A stretch of DNA of 64,000 nucleotides. It comes from Streptomyces sp. CG1. GTDB lineage: Bacteria > Actinomycetota > Actinomycetes > Streptomycetales > Streptomycetaceae. The DNA lies in the NCBI RefSeq assembly GCF_041080625.1, contig NZ_CP163518.1, positions 9,727,501 to 9,791,500 of the forward strand. The letters run 5' to 3'. This document shows, piece after piece, positions 1 through 9,052 of the stretch. Below the pieces are notes generated by a model. The model saw nothing but the letters and a program-made list of their open reading frames with translations, had not been told where the DNA came from and made no database searches. Made by a program: the position numbers and the translations under genes. Each line of letters opens with the position of its first letter. Position 1 is the first letter of the stretch.

Positions 1-517
1 CGGTGGTCGTGGCGTTGCGGCGCAGCACGCTCTGGTCGACGGTGACGGCGTGCGTGACCTTTGCCTTGGGCGCGGTCAGCGACACGGTGGTCTGCACCGT
101 GCCCTTCAGGTCGACACCGGCGGGCGTCGACTTGACGTGCACGGTCGCGCTGAGGTCGTAGGTGCCCGGACCCGGGTACAGGCCCGAGCCGGGCAGTGAT
201 CCGGTGCCCAGCGACTTGCCGGACCGGCTGGCCTTCCAGGTGCCGTCGGTGCGGCAGGCGTAGCGCACCCGGGTGCGGCCGATCCGGCAGGTGGCCGGGG
301 CCGTGATGTTGAATCTGGGAGATCCGGTGTCCGCGCACAGGCTCACATCGGCCTGCTCACCGTGCGTACCGTGCAGCGTGCCGGCGAGCGAACACACCGT
401 GGCCGGGGTCTCCGGCGCCGGTGCGGCGGCGGACTGTCCGCAGGCGGGGGTGGCGAGGGCCAGCGGCAGCAGCGCCGCTCCGGCCAGGGTTCTCAGGGTG
501 TTGGGACGATTCGGCAC
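1..517 (-). CDS. Secreted protein of unknown function, partial at the left edge
   Basis: Reading the minus strand from a GTG at 517, preceded by GGAGGAAAC at good spacing, gives about 172 residues before the window ends. The N-terminus is basic, then hydrophobic, then Ala/Pro/Cys (ATPAC), which suggests a secreted protein or a lipoprotein with a weak lipobox. The rest contains several cysteines and a beta-rich stretch (phrases such as TCRIGRTRVRYAC and TYDLSATVHV), as in small extracellular immunoglobulin-like domains. I do not recognise a family. The C-terminus lies outside the window. Confidence 0.6.
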   Translation of the reverse strand, partial: MPNRPNTLRTLAGAALLPLALATPACGQSAAAPAPETPATVCSLAGTLHGTHGEQADVSLCADTGSPRFNITAPATCRIGRTRVRYACRTDGTWKASRSGKSLGTGSLPGSGLYPGPGTYDLSATVHVKSTPAGVDLKGTVQTTVSLTAPKAKVTHAVTVDQSVLRRNATTT

Positions 518-682
518 CGCGTTTCCTCCGGGGCGGCCGAGACCGGCCGGATGCCGGTCGTCTCCGCCGAGGATGAGCAGACAGTATGACGATCGGTCGG
601 CTCCCACGCCGAAAGAGTCACCTAGGGGCAGCAATACAACGCCCCGAAGGCAGGGCCCCGCATCCGGCCTCCCGACAGAGCG

Positions 683-1561
683 TCACCTCACCTCGCGGAC
701 GTACCCCTTGCTCCCCGGCGTGGACACGTCCCGGTCCCGGCGGACGATGCTCAGGCGGTTGCTCCAGTGGGCGAGCGCCGAGCGCAGGCCGGTGTCGGTG
801 TACTCGATGTCCACGACGCGGTCGTCGAAGGCCTTCGCGTACACCCCGCACTCGTCGAACTGCCCGCACTCCTCCGTCACCGCGAAGTCCAGCCCGGCCC
901 GCTTGCGCGCACCGGCCAGCTCGGCGGTGTTCTTCTGCGCGATGGCCAGGTGCCGGGCGTGCGCGTGCCGGGACAGCAGGGTCATGAACGCGGTAGCGTC
1001 GGCCGCGCTGAGCAGGCGGTGGGAGCGGGTGTAGCTGTCGTAGTTGTCGGGCTCGACGGCGTCGAAGCCCTTGTGCGCGCAGCCGTCGATCCACTGGTTC
1101 ACGCGCTGCGCGACCCGCTCCCGCTTGGCCGGGGTGCCGATGTCGAGCAGCGCCTCGTTCCAGTCCTCGTCGATGACGGCCGTGCCGTGCGCGTCGCGCA
1201 GCAGCAGGTCGGCCGGCCAGGACGAGCGCTCCTCGGGCTGGGCCTGGAAGGCGTTGACGTAGCAGATGTTGTACAGACCGGGCGCGGGGGAGTCGGAGCG
1301 GTCGCGGCTGACGATCCGGACGCCCTTCGGCGGGGGATAGGCGCCGCCGATCTGGTAGTCGAACCCGGCGCCCCGCGGGGGCAGCCGTACCGCGGCGGGC
1401 TGCGACGAGCCGCGCCCCTGCTTGCCGCCGGAGTCGCCGGCCGAGCCGGAGCCGCCGGAGTCGCAGCCGGCCAGTGCCGAAAGGGTGACCATCAGGGCCG
1501 CTGCCAAGGCGCCTGCGGCTCTTCGGGAGCCCGCGGCGCGGGAAACACCCGTGGGGGGCAC
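683..1561 (-). CDS. Lipoprotein, GH114-type endo-alpha-1,4-polygalactosaminidase-like
   Basis: The 292-residue product has a lipoprotein signal (hydrophobic stretch ending LSALAGC), then a Ser/Gly-rich linker, then a (beta/alpha)8-type domain. Phrases recalling the GH114/TM1410 family are FDYQIGG near the domain start, YVNAFQ, DEDW..ALLDIG and GFDAVEPDNYDSY. The last carries the acidic residues expected at the active site. The family hydrolyses galactosaminogalactan-type exopolysaccharide; the substrate here is inferred. The start is GTG 1561 because it precedes the signal peptide directly and has GGAG upstream. The open frame runs further, into the divergent reductase gene, but that extension lacks a signal. 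Confidence 0.75.
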   Translation of the reverse strand: MPPTGVSRAAGSRRAAGALAAALMVTLSALAGCDSGGSGSAGDSGGKQGRGSSQPAAVRLPPRGAGFDYQIGGAYPPPKGVRIVSRDRSDSPAPGLYNICYVNAFQAQPEERSSWPADLLLRDAHGTAVIDEDWNEALLDIGTPAKRERVAQRVNQWIDGCAHKGFDAVEPDNYDSYTRSHRLLSAADATAFMTLLSRHAHARHLAIAQKNTAELAGARKRAGLDFAVTEECGQFDECGVYAKAFDDRVVDIEYTDTGLRSALAHWSNRLSIVRRDRDVSTPGSKGYVREVR

Positions 1562-1700
1562 GTCCGCTCCGTCCTGCGCACGCCGGGCGGCGCCGCACGC
1601 GTCAGCATCAAATCGCCCGGACTGTCGGACCGTCAAGTCGCCGCCGGGCCACGCCGTAGGCTCGTCGGTGACCATCGTCCCGAAGGCAGGAGCAGCAACG

Positions 1701-2681
1701 ATGCAGTACGTGAAGCTCGGTTCGACGGGCCTGGACGTGTCGCGGATCTGTCTGGGCTGCATGACCTACGGCCTGCCCGACCGCGGTGTCCACGAGTGGA
1801 CTCTCGACGAGGAGGCGTCCCGTCCGCTCATCCAGCAGGCGCTGGAGGCGGGCATCAACTTCTTCGACACCGCCAACATCTACTCCGACGGCACCAGCGA
1901 GGAGATCGTCGGCAAGGTCCTGCGCGACTTCGCGGACCGTGACGAGATCGTGCTGGCCACCAAGGTGAACGGCCGGATGCGGCCGGGTCCCAACGGGGCC
2001 GGGCTGTCCCGCAAGGCGATCATGACCGAGATCGACCACAGCCTGCGCCGCCTCGGCACCGACTACGTCGACCTCTACCAGATCCACCGCTACGACCACT
2101 CGACCCCCGTCGAGGAGACGATGGAGGCGCTGCACGACCTGGTCAAGGCGGGCAAGGTCCGCTACATCGGGGCGAGTTCGATGTACGCGTGGGAGTTCTC
2201 CAAGCTGCAGTACACGGCGGAGCGGCACGGCTGGACGAAGTTCGTGTCCATGCAGAACCACTACAACCTGCTCTACCGCGAGGAGGAGCGGGAGATGCTG
2301 CCGCTCTGCGCGGACCAGGGCGTCGGCGTGCTGCCGTGGAGCCCGCTCGCCCGCGGCCGGCTCACCCGCGACTGGGGCACGGTCACCGAACGCAGTGCCA
2401 ACGACAACTTCGGCAGCCGCCTGTACCTGGAGAGCGACCGCACGATCGTCGAGGCCGTCACCCGTATCGCGAACGACCGGGGCGTGCCCCGCGCCCAGGT
2501 GGCCCTCGCCTGGCTGCTGCACCGGGACACGGTGGCCGCGCCGATCGTCGGCGCCGCCAAGCAGCACCACATCGAGGACGCGGCGGCCGCGGTGGAACTG
2601 GAACTCAGCGACCAGGAGATCGAGGAACTGGAGCAGCCGTACACCCCGCACGCGATCAGCGGCCACGGTGGCGCCCGGTAG
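1701..2681 (+). CDS. Aldo/keto reductase
   Basis: A 326-residue NAD(P)H-dependent oxidoreductase of the aldo/keto reductase superfamily, close to the YajO/YdhF-like bacterial group. The catalytic tetrad is visible: Asp56 and Tyr61 in FFDTANIYSDG, Lys88 in LATKV and His129 in LYQIHR. The cofactor-binding end is present as IVGAAKQHHIEDA near residue 285. The length is normal for the family and AGGAG lies 7 to 8 bases before the ATG. It is divergent from the GH114-like lipoprotein gene. The natural substrate cannot be told from sequence. Confidence 0.92.
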   Translation: MQYVKLGSTGLDVSRICLGCMTYGLPDRGVHEWTLDEEASRPLIQQALEAGINFFDTANIYSDGTSEEIVGKVLRDFADRDEIVLATKVNGRMRPGPNGAGLSRKAIMTEIDHSLRRLGTDYVDLYQIHRYDHSTPVEETMEALHDLVKAGKVRYIGASSMYAWEFSKLQYTAERHGWTKFVSMQNHYNLLYREEEREMLPLCADQGVGVLPWSPLARGRLTRDWGTVTERSANDNFGSRLYLESDRTIVEAVTRIANDRGVPRAQVALAWLLHRDTVAAPIVGAAKQHHIEDAAAAVELELSDQEIEELEQPYTPHAISGHGGAR

Positions 2682-2702
2682 GGGGCCCGAGGCGGGGCCG
2701 GC

Positions 2703-3512
2703 TCAATGAGGTCCGTGCGGTGTGAACTCCGTGCCGCACGGACCGGCGCCCTCGCTCTCCGGCAGCGGCACCCGCTCGCCGGACATGGTCAGTGTCCGGT
2801 AGTACGCCCCGATCCGCTCGGCCGAACGACCCACGTAGTGCCCGATGAACGAGCGCCGGAACCGGTCGGCGGTCCGGTTGGGCCCGGAGCCGTGCACCAG
2901 GCTGCCGTTGAAGAACAGCACGTCACCCGGGGCCAGATCCACCGGAACCGGGGTCAGCCCGGCCGGCGGTGGAACGTACTCGCGGGCGAACGACAGCTCC
3001 TCGTCGGCGAGTTCGGGGCAGAACAGGTCCATCCGATGGGTGCCCGGGACGACCTCGAGACCGCCGTTGTCCCGGTCGATCGGCTCGCAGGCCAGCCACG
3101 CGGCCACACAGGTGCCCGGCTCGACCCGCAGATAGAAGTTGTCCTGGTGCAGCGCCTGCCCGCGGGCACCCGGCGGCTTGAAGTAGAACATGCTCTGCGC
3201 GGCCAGCACCTCCTCGCCGAACAGCATCTCCAGCACCGCCCGCAGCCGGGCGTCCAGCAGGAACTCCCGTGCCACGGCGCTGAATTCATGCGGCTGCATC
3301 ACCCGGGGATACCGGCGCAGCGGGTCGGGATCTGCCGGGCGGGGCGCGAAGTGTCCCGGCACCGGACCGGCCGCGTGCAGCGCGTCGAACGCGGCGCACA
3401 GCCGCTCGGTCTCGGCCCGCCCGAACAGCCCCCGTACGACGATGAAGCCGTCCTCCTCGAACCGCTGCCGGAGTGCCCTGGGCAGGAGGGCGCCGTTGTC
3501 CGTGACTGTCAT
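2703..3512 (-). CDS. Phytanoyl-CoA dioxygenase (PhyH) family protein
   Basis: A 269-residue Fe(II)/2-oxoglutarate dioxygenase. The iron-binding facial triad is readable as His122 and Asp124 (ALHQDNFYL) and a distal His207 (SLVHGSGPNRT), followed by a basic stretch that would hold 2-oxoglutarate. The motif LAPGDVLFFNG before the distal histidine is typical of PhyH hydroxylases. The gene is divergent from an AraC-type regulator about 100 bases away, and the spacer carries tandem repeats, so control by that regulator is likely. The hydroxylated substrate is unknown; ectoine hydroxylase and natural-product tailoring enzymes are in the same superfamily. Confidence 0.9.
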   Translation of the reverse strand: MTVTDNGALLPRALRQRFEEDGFIVVRGLFGRAETERLCAAFDALHAAGPVPGHFAPRPADPDPLRRYPRVMQPHEFSAVAREFLLDARLRAVLEMLFGEEVLAAQSMFYFKPPGARGQALHQDNFYLRVEPGTCVAAWLACEPIDRDNGGLEVVPGTHRMDLFCPELADEELSFAREYVPPPAGLTPVPVDLAPGDVLFFNGSLVHGSGPNRTADRFRRSFIGHYVGRSAERIGAYYRTLTMSGERVPLPESEGAGPCGTEFTPHGPH

Positions 3513-3532
3513 GTGTCCGCTCCTGCGCTCCT

Positions 3533-3573
3533 GGGATCCGGTGGTCGCTCAGCCGGGATCCGGTGGTCACTCA
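3533..3573. promoter_or_regulatory. Tandem 19-bp direct repeat, candidate AraC-type operator
   Basis: Two copies of GGGATCCGGTGGTC(G/A)CTCA lie at 3533-3551 and 3555-3573, with one mismatch and a 22-bp period (about two helical turns). They sit between the PhyH gene (start 3512, minus) and the AraC-family gene (start about 3614, plus). AraC proteins commonly bind direct repeats with about two-turn spacing, so this is the obvious candidate operator. The function is inferred from layout. Confidence 0.55.
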
Positions 3574-3613
3574 CCTGCCACGCTAGGCCTGCGCGCCCGA
3601 CGGGAGGATGCCT

Positions 3614-4552
3614 GTGCGTGCTGACGACCTGCCCATGACGGCTGCCGCCGCCGACCCGTCCCCGCCGCCCGGACTGGTGGTGACCGGCCGCTACGACCAG
3701 CCGCGGGGCTACGGTGTGAACCGGCCCCGGGGCTCGGACAGCTGGCTGTTCACCTTCACCCTGGGCGGGCGCGGACTGCTCCGTCAGGGTGCTGCCCGAG
3801 CCGAGGCAGGCGCCGGGGATCTGGTGGTGCTCGCCCCGGGCACCTCCCACCGCTACACCGTCGCGCCCGGCGCCGAGCGCTGGCGGTTCTGGTGGACGCA
3901 CTGCCAGGCCCGCCCCTCCTGGGTACCCTGGCTCGCCCCCTACGCCGTGTCCGACGGCCTGTACGCCGTGCCGGCCGTGTCCGATGTCCTGCACGGCCGG
4001 ATCGACGCGGCGTTCGGCCGGATGCTCGCCGACGCCCGCGGACCGGCCGAGGGCACCGCGCGCGAGCCGGACCCGGTCCGTGCACCGGACCCGGTGGCCG
4101 TGGCGCACGGCAGCCTGGCGCGGGAACTGGCCCTGTGCGCACTGGAGGAGATCGTCCTCCTCGCCGCCGGCGCCGCCCGGACCACCCCGCACTGCGCCGC
4201 GGACCCGACGCGGCCGCCCGCGCCGGATGCCGACGCCCGGGTGCGCCGCGCCGAGGAGCTGATCGCGGCCGACCCCGGCGCCCCGCACTCGGTCCGCTCG
4301 CTCGCCGGGAGCGTCGCGCTGTCCCCGTCCCGGTTCGCGCACCTTTTCACCCTGCGCACCGGCCGGTCCCCGATGCGGGCCCTGCGTGAGGCCCGGCTGC
4401 GGCACGCGGCCCGGCTGCTGGAAGCCACCGACCTGACAGTGGAACGGGTGGCCGCGGCCTCCGGATTCACCAGCCCCTTCCACTTCAGCCGGATCTTTCG
4501 GGAACGCTACGGAGTGCCGCCCGGCGCCTACCGGGCGGGCGAACGGCGATAA
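3614..4552 (+). CDS. AraC-family transcriptional regulator
   Basis: A protein of about 312 residues with an N-terminal cupin-like sensing half (GRGLLRQGAARAEAGAGDLVVLAPGTSHRY) and a C-terminal double helix-turn-helix in the last 100 residues. The DNA-binding half shows SVRSLAGSVALSPSRFAHLF and the conserved second motif TVERVAAASGFTSPFHFSRIF..RYGVPPGAYR. Starts at ATG 3608 and GTG 3614 are both possible. GGGAGG at 3602-3607 abuts the ATG but lies 6 bases from the GTG, so GTG is preferred. It probably controls the divergent dioxygenase gene. The ligand is unknown. Confidence 0.9.
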   Translation: MRADDLPMTAAAADPSPPPGLVVTGRYDQPRGYGVNRPRGSDSWLFTFTLGGRGLLRQGAARAEAGAGDLVVLAPGTSHRYTVAPGAERWRFWWTHCQARPSWVPWLAPYAVSDGLYAVPAVSDVLHGRIDAAFGRMLADARGPAEGTAREPDPVRAPDPVAVAHGSLARELALCALEEIVLLAAGAARTTPHCAADPTRPPAPDADARVRRAEELIAADPGAPHSVRSLAGSVALSPSRFAHLFTLRTGRSPMRALREARLRHAARLLEATDLTVERVAAASGFTSPFHFSRIFRERYGVPPGAYRAGERR

Positions 4553-4563
4553 GGGGAAGAAAA

Positions 4564-4579
4564 GGATTCACTTGAATCC
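4564..4579. terminator. Short hairpin after the AraC gene
   Basis: GGATTCA and TGAATCC form a perfect 7-bp inverted repeat with a 2-base centre (or a 6-bp stem with a 4-base loop), 11 bases after the AraC stop codon and in an A-rich patch. It could be a weak terminator, or an operator for the downstream lectin gene. The region 4553-4831 is noticeably less GC-rich than its surroundings and should hold the promoter of the gene at 4832. Confidence 0.35.
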
Positions 4580-4831
4580 GCGTCAATAAGAAATCAGCCG
4601 CACGCACTTGTCGATAATCGCAAGATCCCTTGTTCGGACGTGTGCGGCTGTGCAAAAGTGTGCGCTGTCGGCGCGCAGGCACATCGCATTTCCCGACGTA
4701 TGCGCCAGGCCGCTCTCCGTACACCCCGCGCTTCAAAAGAGCCGCCTCAGGTGGACGTTCGAGCAGCCCCACCACCTCCCATACTTCTTGGTATGGACTA
4801 AATTCGTTATCACGTCCGGAGGAATGCAGTC

Positions 4832-6634
4832 GTGAATGAGGCGGGCCCGTCGGACGAACGGCTGAGTGCCGAGCTGAAGAAGTGGACGGGAGGGACACCG
4901 GCGCTTCATCCCGTCGGAGAACTCCTCGACCGGCACTGGGAAGCGGCCTTCGCCTATGCCCGGTTGTGCACGGACGGGACCCGCGCCGCCGGCATCCTCA
5001 CCACCGCCGCGTTCACCCGGCTCTTCGGCGAATCTCTACGGCAGAACGGCCCGACCGCCGCCTGGCGGCCCGAGGTGCTGGTCGCCGTCCGCCGGATCGC
5101 GGCCGAGTGGGACACCGACGGCCGCCGGGAACTCCTCCACCCGGAGCTGCGCTCCGGAACCGCCGGTGAGCGAGCCGCCGCCCGGCTGCTGCCGCCGCCC
5201 GGACGGCGCCAGCTGTCGAGGGCGTTCCAACGGGTGCCCCAGACCAGCCGTGCCGTGCTGTGGCACACGGAGGTCGAGGCCGAACCGCTCTCCGTACCCG
5301 CCGCCCTGCTCGGCCTGGACGAGGAGGACGCCCGTATCGAACTGCGCCGGGCCAGGGAGCGGCTGCGCGAGGAGTGCCTCCAGGTCCACCGCGAACTCGC
5401 CCCCGACACCGAGTGCCGGCGCTATCTGCGCATGCTCGACGTGACGTTCCAGCGCGGCGGCGTCGACATCGACCCGGACCTGCGCCGGCACCTGGACGGT
5501 TGCAGCCACTGCGGCCGGACCGCCGACCAACTCACCGCATTCGACAAAGGACTTGGGCTCGCCCTCGCCGAAGCGGTCCTGGGCTGGGCCGCCCACGCCT
5601 ATGTGGAGTCCCGGGCCACCCGCGCCGAGCAGCCGACCGAACCGGCCCCACCACGCCCGGCCGCCGCACTCCTGCCCGACGAGGCCGTCCCGACCATGCA
5701 GACGCCACGCCGGCGCGGTTCCTCCCACGCCGCTGGAGCATCGGCCGACCGCGGGGAAGCCGTGGCGGTAGGCCGCTCGGCCCGTCGTGCCGCCCGTGCC
5801 CGGCGTGCCCGGCGGCGCCAACTCGCCCTGGCCGTCGTCACCGCGAGCGGACTGGTCGTCGTACCCCTGGTGCTGTGGGCGGTGCTCGGTTCCGGTGACG
5901 GCGCGGCCCCGGCCGGGGGCGGCGCGTCCTCGCCGGCGCCGGGCAAGGACACCAGCAATCCCGGCGCGTCCTGGACCGGCGCGAACGGGGCCGGGCAGGG
6001 CGCCGTGCACGGCCGGCTGCACAATCTCGCCTCCGGCCTGTGCATCGACGTCGTCGGCAGGAAGGCCGTCGAGGGCGCCGAGACCGAACTCGCCCCCTGC
6101 TCCGCGACACCGAGCCAGCAGTGGACGTACGAGACCGACGGACTGCTGCGCAACTCCTCCGCGCCCGATCTGTGCCTGGACTCCCACCTCGGCTACTCGG
6201 TCCGTCTTGCCGCTTGCTCGGCCACCGGCGACGCCGCGCGGAACATCCGCTACGACTTCACCCTCCAGGGCGCCCTGATACCCCGCTGGAACCAGGAGCT
6301 GGCCCTCACCCCGGCCGCCACCGACGGTTCCGGCGCCCTGGTCCTCAAGGACCGCGCCCCCGGCTCCGCCCAGCGCTGGGGCGTCGACACCGCCAAGCCC
6401 GACCTGCGGATGCAGAACGTCAACTGGGACAGCGACAGCACCCCGTCGCCGACGCCCACCCCCAGGGCCTCCAGGCCCACCGTCCCGCCGGCCCCGGCCA
6501 CCTCTGCCCCGGCGCCCACGCCGTCCGCCACGTTCGACCCCTGCTCCGCCTACCCGTACTACTGCGGCGGCGGGGGCTACGGCGGTGGTGGGTACGGCGG
6601 CGGTGGGTACTGGGACGGGCGTCACCGCCGCTGA
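4832..6634 (+). CDS. Sigma-like / zinc-finger / membrane / ricin-lectin fusion protein
   Basis: A 600-residue multi-domain protein. Residues about 25-120 resemble ECF sigma region 2 (WEAAFAYARLCTDGTRA), and about 125-195 resemble region 4 (SRAVLWHTEVEAEP..ALLGLDEEDARIELRRARERL). Next comes an anti-sigma-type zinc finger (HLDGCSHCGRTADQL, about 214-228). A basic linker precedes a single membrane helix near 330-350, then an extracellular Ser/Pro linker and a ricin-B-type domain (CIDVVG, QQWTYETDG, CLDSHLG, QRWGVD). The tail is Thr/Pro-rich and ends in Gly-Gly-Gly-Tyr repeats. The sigma-like part would face the cytoplasm and the lectin the wall. A clear paralogue lies at 18790. GTG 4832 follows GGAGGA at 8 bases. 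The role is not known to me. Confidence 0.8.
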   Translation: MNEAGPSDERLSAELKKWTGGTPALHPVGELLDRHWEAAFAYARLCTDGTRAAGILTTAAFTRLFGESLRQNGPTAAWRPEVLVAVRRIAAEWDTDGRRELLHPELRSGTAGERAAARLLPPPGRRQLSRAFQRVPQTSRAVLWHTEVEAEPLSVPAALLGLDEEDARIELRRARERLREECLQVHRELAPDTECRRYLRMLDVTFQRGGVDIDPDLRRHLDGCSHCGRTADQLTAFDKGLGLALAEAVLGWAAHAYVESRATRAEQPTEPAPPRPAAALLPDEAVPTMQTPRRRGSSHAAGASADRGEAVAVGRSARRAARARRARRRQLALAVVTASGLVVVPLVLWAVLGSGDGAAPAGGGASSPAPGKDTSNPGASWTGANGAGQGAVHGRLHNLASGLCIDVVGRKAVEGAETELAPCSATPSQQWTYETDGLLRNSSAPDLCLDSHLGYSVRLAACSATGDAARNIRYDFTLQGALIPRWNQELALTPAATDGSGALVLKDRAPGSAQRWGVDTAKPDLRMQNVNWDSDSTPSPTPTPRASRPTVPPAPATSAPAPTPSATFDPCSAYPYYCGGGGYGGGGYGGGGYWDGRHRR

Positions 6635-6754
6635 CGTACGACGTCCGGCAACGTCGCCTTGCGCCGCACCAGCGCTCCCGGGACAGATGCGTGCGGGCGT
6701 ACACGTGCGGTTTGGGTCGTACGCCGGCCCGCCGCCCACCAGGAACGCCTCCGG

Positions 6755-7990
6755 TCAGGACGACCGGCTGCCCGCCGTGCCCAGGAACTCCGCCCAGTCG
6801 CCCACCGGGGCCTGCCCGGGAATCAGGGTGCGCAGCTTGCGCAGCACCGCCGGGTCCTGCGCCTCCAGCCAGTGCACGAGCTGCTTGAACGACACGAAAC
6901 GCACGTCGTCGCCGTACGCGGCCATCTTCCCGATCGCCTCCTCGACGGCGTCCATGTAGATGCCGCCGTTCCAGCGCTCGAAGTGGTTGCCGATGAAGAA
7001 GGGCGCGCGGTTGGTCGTGTAGGCCCGCTGGAAACCGGCGACATAGGCGTCGCGGGCCTGGGAGCGCCAGGCGTCGAACTGGGCGCGGTCGCCGTTCGGA
7101 TTGCCGGATGACTGGTTGAACATCATGTTGTAGTCCATCGACAGCACCTGGAATTTGTGTCCGGGGAACGGTATGGACTGCAGCGGGAAGTCCCAGATCT
7201 TCCCGCCCTGCACCTTGCCCGGCCAGATCTGCAGTCCGCCAGGGGAGCTGGCGTCGTACTTCCAGCCGAGTGCGGCGGCGGTGGGCAACAGGTTGGACTG
7301 GCCCTCCAGGCAGGGGGTGCGGCCGCCGATCAGCTCCTTGTCGTAGTCGAAGGGCAGCGGGTCGAGGTCCGTGAAGCCGGTGTTGGTCTTCCACTGCGTC
7401 ACAAAGCTCTTGGCCTGCTCGATCTCGCTGCGCCACTCGGCCGGGGACCAGTTGCGCACGCCGTCCGCACCGCAGAAGTGCCCGTTGAAGTGCGTGCCTA
7501 TCTCATGGCCCTCCAGCCAGGCCGCCCGCACCTGCTGGAGGGTCGCGTGGATGTGGCGGTCGGCGAGGTAGCCGATGGCCGAGGCGCCGACCGGGTGCTG
7601 CGGCGGGTGGTACAGGTGCTTCTTGGACTCGGGCAGGGCGTAGATGCCGCTGAGGAAGAACGTCATCTTGGCGCCGTGGTCGGCGGCCACCTTGCGGAAC
7701 CGGGAGAACAGCCCGTTGCTCAGCTCGCCCGCGCCGTCCCAGGAGAACACCACGAACTGCGGCGGTTTCTGGCCCGGCTTCAGCCGGTCCGGGGTCGGCT
7801 GGTGCGGCTGGGCGCCCGTGTCGGCGGTGGAGCCGTCGCCGATCGGCTTCGCCTTGGCCGGGGCGGTGCCGCCGCCGTCCGCCGGGCCGTCGACCGAGAG
7901 GCCGGTGCCGGAGGAGCACGCGGCCAGCGTGCCCAGGGCGCCCGCGGCCGCACCCGCCGTCAGCACTCGCCTGCGTGAGATCCCGCTCAT
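6755..7990 (-). CDS. Tat-exported polysaccharide deacetylase-like lipoprotein
   Basis: A 411-residue protein. The twin-arginine signal SRRRVLTAGAAAGALGTLAAC ends in a lipobox cysteine. The NodB-like domain follows: VVFSWDGAGE replaces the usual TFDDGP motif but keeps an aspartate, and GHEIGTHFNGHFCG supplies metal-binding histidines. Further motifs are GRTPCLEG and, near the end, FIGNHFERWNGG. The divergence from classical chitin or peptidoglycan deacetylases suggests a specialised secreted subgroup. It is convergent with the lectin fusion gene at 4832 and transcribed alone. Its polysaccharide substrate is unknown. Confidence 0.85.
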   Translation of the reverse strand: MSGISRRRVLTAGAAAGALGTLAACSSGTGLSVDGPADGGGTAPAKAKPIGDGSTADTGAQPHQPTPDRLKPGQKPPQFVVFSWDGAGELSNGLFSRFRKVAADHGAKMTFFLSGIYALPESKKHLYHPPQHPVGASAIGYLADRHIHATLQQVRAAWLEGHEIGTHFNGHFCGADGVRNWSPAEWRSEIEQAKSFVTQWKTNTGFTDLDPLPFDYDKELIGGRTPCLEGQSNLLPTAAALGWKYDASSPGGLQIWPGKVQGGKIWDFPLQSIPFPGHKFQVLSMDYNMMFNQSSGNPNGDRAQFDAWRSQARDAYVAGFQRAYTTNRAPFFIGNHFERWNGGIYMDAVEEAIGKMAAYGDDVRFVSFKQLVHWLEAQDPAVLRKLRTLIPGQAPVGDWAEFLGTAGSRSS

Positions 7991-8132
7991 CTTGCTCCCC
8001 GATTTCCTGTCACGGCCCCTGCTGGGCCTGCTCGCCGGTGTGGGTCGACGGGTTCGATGGCGGGAGTCGAAGGAAAGATCGGGGCCCGGGGTGGCTGTTG
8101 CCGTCCTGTGACAGATGTGGCGCGGTCATGAC

Positions 8133-8168
8133 GAACCCCGCTGCCCGGGGCGTGGGGCAGCGGGGTTC
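8133..8168 (-). terminator. Strong terminator hairpin, 14-bp perfect stem
   Basis: GAACCCCGCTGCCC at 8133-8146 pairs perfectly with 8155-8168 across an 8-base loop. It lies 43 bases beyond the stop of the DUF4232 lipoprotein gene (minus strand) and upstream of the deacetylase gene, so it most likely ends the former's transcript. There is no T tract, as is common for Streptomyces terminators. Confidence 0.8.
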
Positions 8169-8210
8169 TCGGGAGCGTTACGGCAGGTCAGGGCGGGGCG
8201 TGACGGCTGG

Positions 8211-8900
8211 TCACGGAGCGGTGCCGGGGCTGAGCACCGACAGGAAGACGGACGAGGAGTTCCCGGACACGGGCACCGATCCGCCCGGCCACGCGACCTT
8301 GAGCGCGTCCCGCTCGTCAGGCGGCGTGACCAGCAGCGCGGCCGGGGTGGCCGTCTTGGCGCCGCTGATGCCGGGGTTGGAGTAGGTCAGCCCGGCCCAG
8401 GCGCTCTGCCCGGGCTTGAGGGTGATCGTCGTCGGGGAGCCCGACTCACGCCTGGGGTCCGGGCCGAGCTGGGTGCCGGAGCCGTTCACGAACGCCGCGC
8501 CCGGAAAGCCGCGCAGGGTGCAGGTCCGGCCGGACTTGTTGGTGAGGACGACCGGGAAGTTCTCCTGGCCGGCGCCGGGGTCGTTACGGCCCACCGAGGC
8601 GCTCAGCTCGGAGGTGTGGCAGCGGGCGCTCGCCGCCACGGTGCCGCCACCGCCGTCGGCGGAGGGGGACGTCCGCGGGGTGGAGGACGAGGGGGCGCCG
8701 GCGGGTGCCGAGGCCGGGGCGGAAGTGCCGGACGCCGGGCTCGTCGTACCGCCCGTCGCCGGCGCGGCCGTACCCGAGTCGGTGACTGGCGGGTTGCTGT
8801 GGACGTCGTGGCTGTTGCCACAGGCGGTCAGGAGGCCCAGCACGGCGACCGTGCCCACGAGCAGGGCCCCGTGCCGCGCGGACCGGGGGGAGTACACCAT
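8211..8900 (-). CDS. DUF4232-type lipoprotein
   Basis: A 229-residue secreted lipoprotein. The signal peptide ends LGLLTACGN, and a long Ala/Ser/Pro/Thr linker follows (about residues 30-85). The C-terminal beta domain has the features of the actinobacterial DUF4232 family: paired cysteines in RCHTSELSAS and GRTCTLRGFPG, then LGPDPRRESG and a C-terminal AWPGGSVPVSGNSS. The family is common in Streptomyces and its function is unknown. ATG 8900 directly precedes the signal peptide, with AGGAG somewhat far (11 bases). The long upstream extension of the frame lacks a signal and is not credible. Confidence 0.85.
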   Translation of the reverse strand: MVYSPRSARHGALLVGTVAVLGLLTACGNSHDVHSNPPVTDSGTAAPATGGTTSPASGTSAPASAPAGAPSSSTPRTSPSADGGGGTVAASARCHTSELSASVGRNDPGAGQENFPVVLTNKSGRTCTLRGFPGAAFVNGSGTQLGPDPRRESGSPTTITLKPGQSAWAGLTYSNPGISGAKTATPAALLVTPPDERDALKVAWPGGSVPVSGNSSSVFLSVLSPGTAP

Positions 8901-9052
8901 GTCGCTCAACACTCCTGGTTGGTCATGGCACGGGACGGACCGCGTGCCTACGGCACCGAGTGCGCCGCCATCACACTCCGATGCGCGCAGCCCCGGAAAA
9001 GTTCGGCACACGCAGGGATTTCTTCCCCGCGATGACCGAAGGCAGGCGCCCG

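Noticed and set aside
1562..1762. N-terminal extension of the GH114-like lipoprotein
   Set aside because: It overlaps the start of the divergent reductase gene and would bury the lipoprotein signal peptide 67 residues inside the protein.
4824..4835. A three-codon ATG frame (ending TGA) overlapping the GTG start of the lectin fusion gene
   Set aside because: The GGAGGA is directly adjacent to the ATG, too close to use, and correctly spaced for the GTG. It is probably chance.
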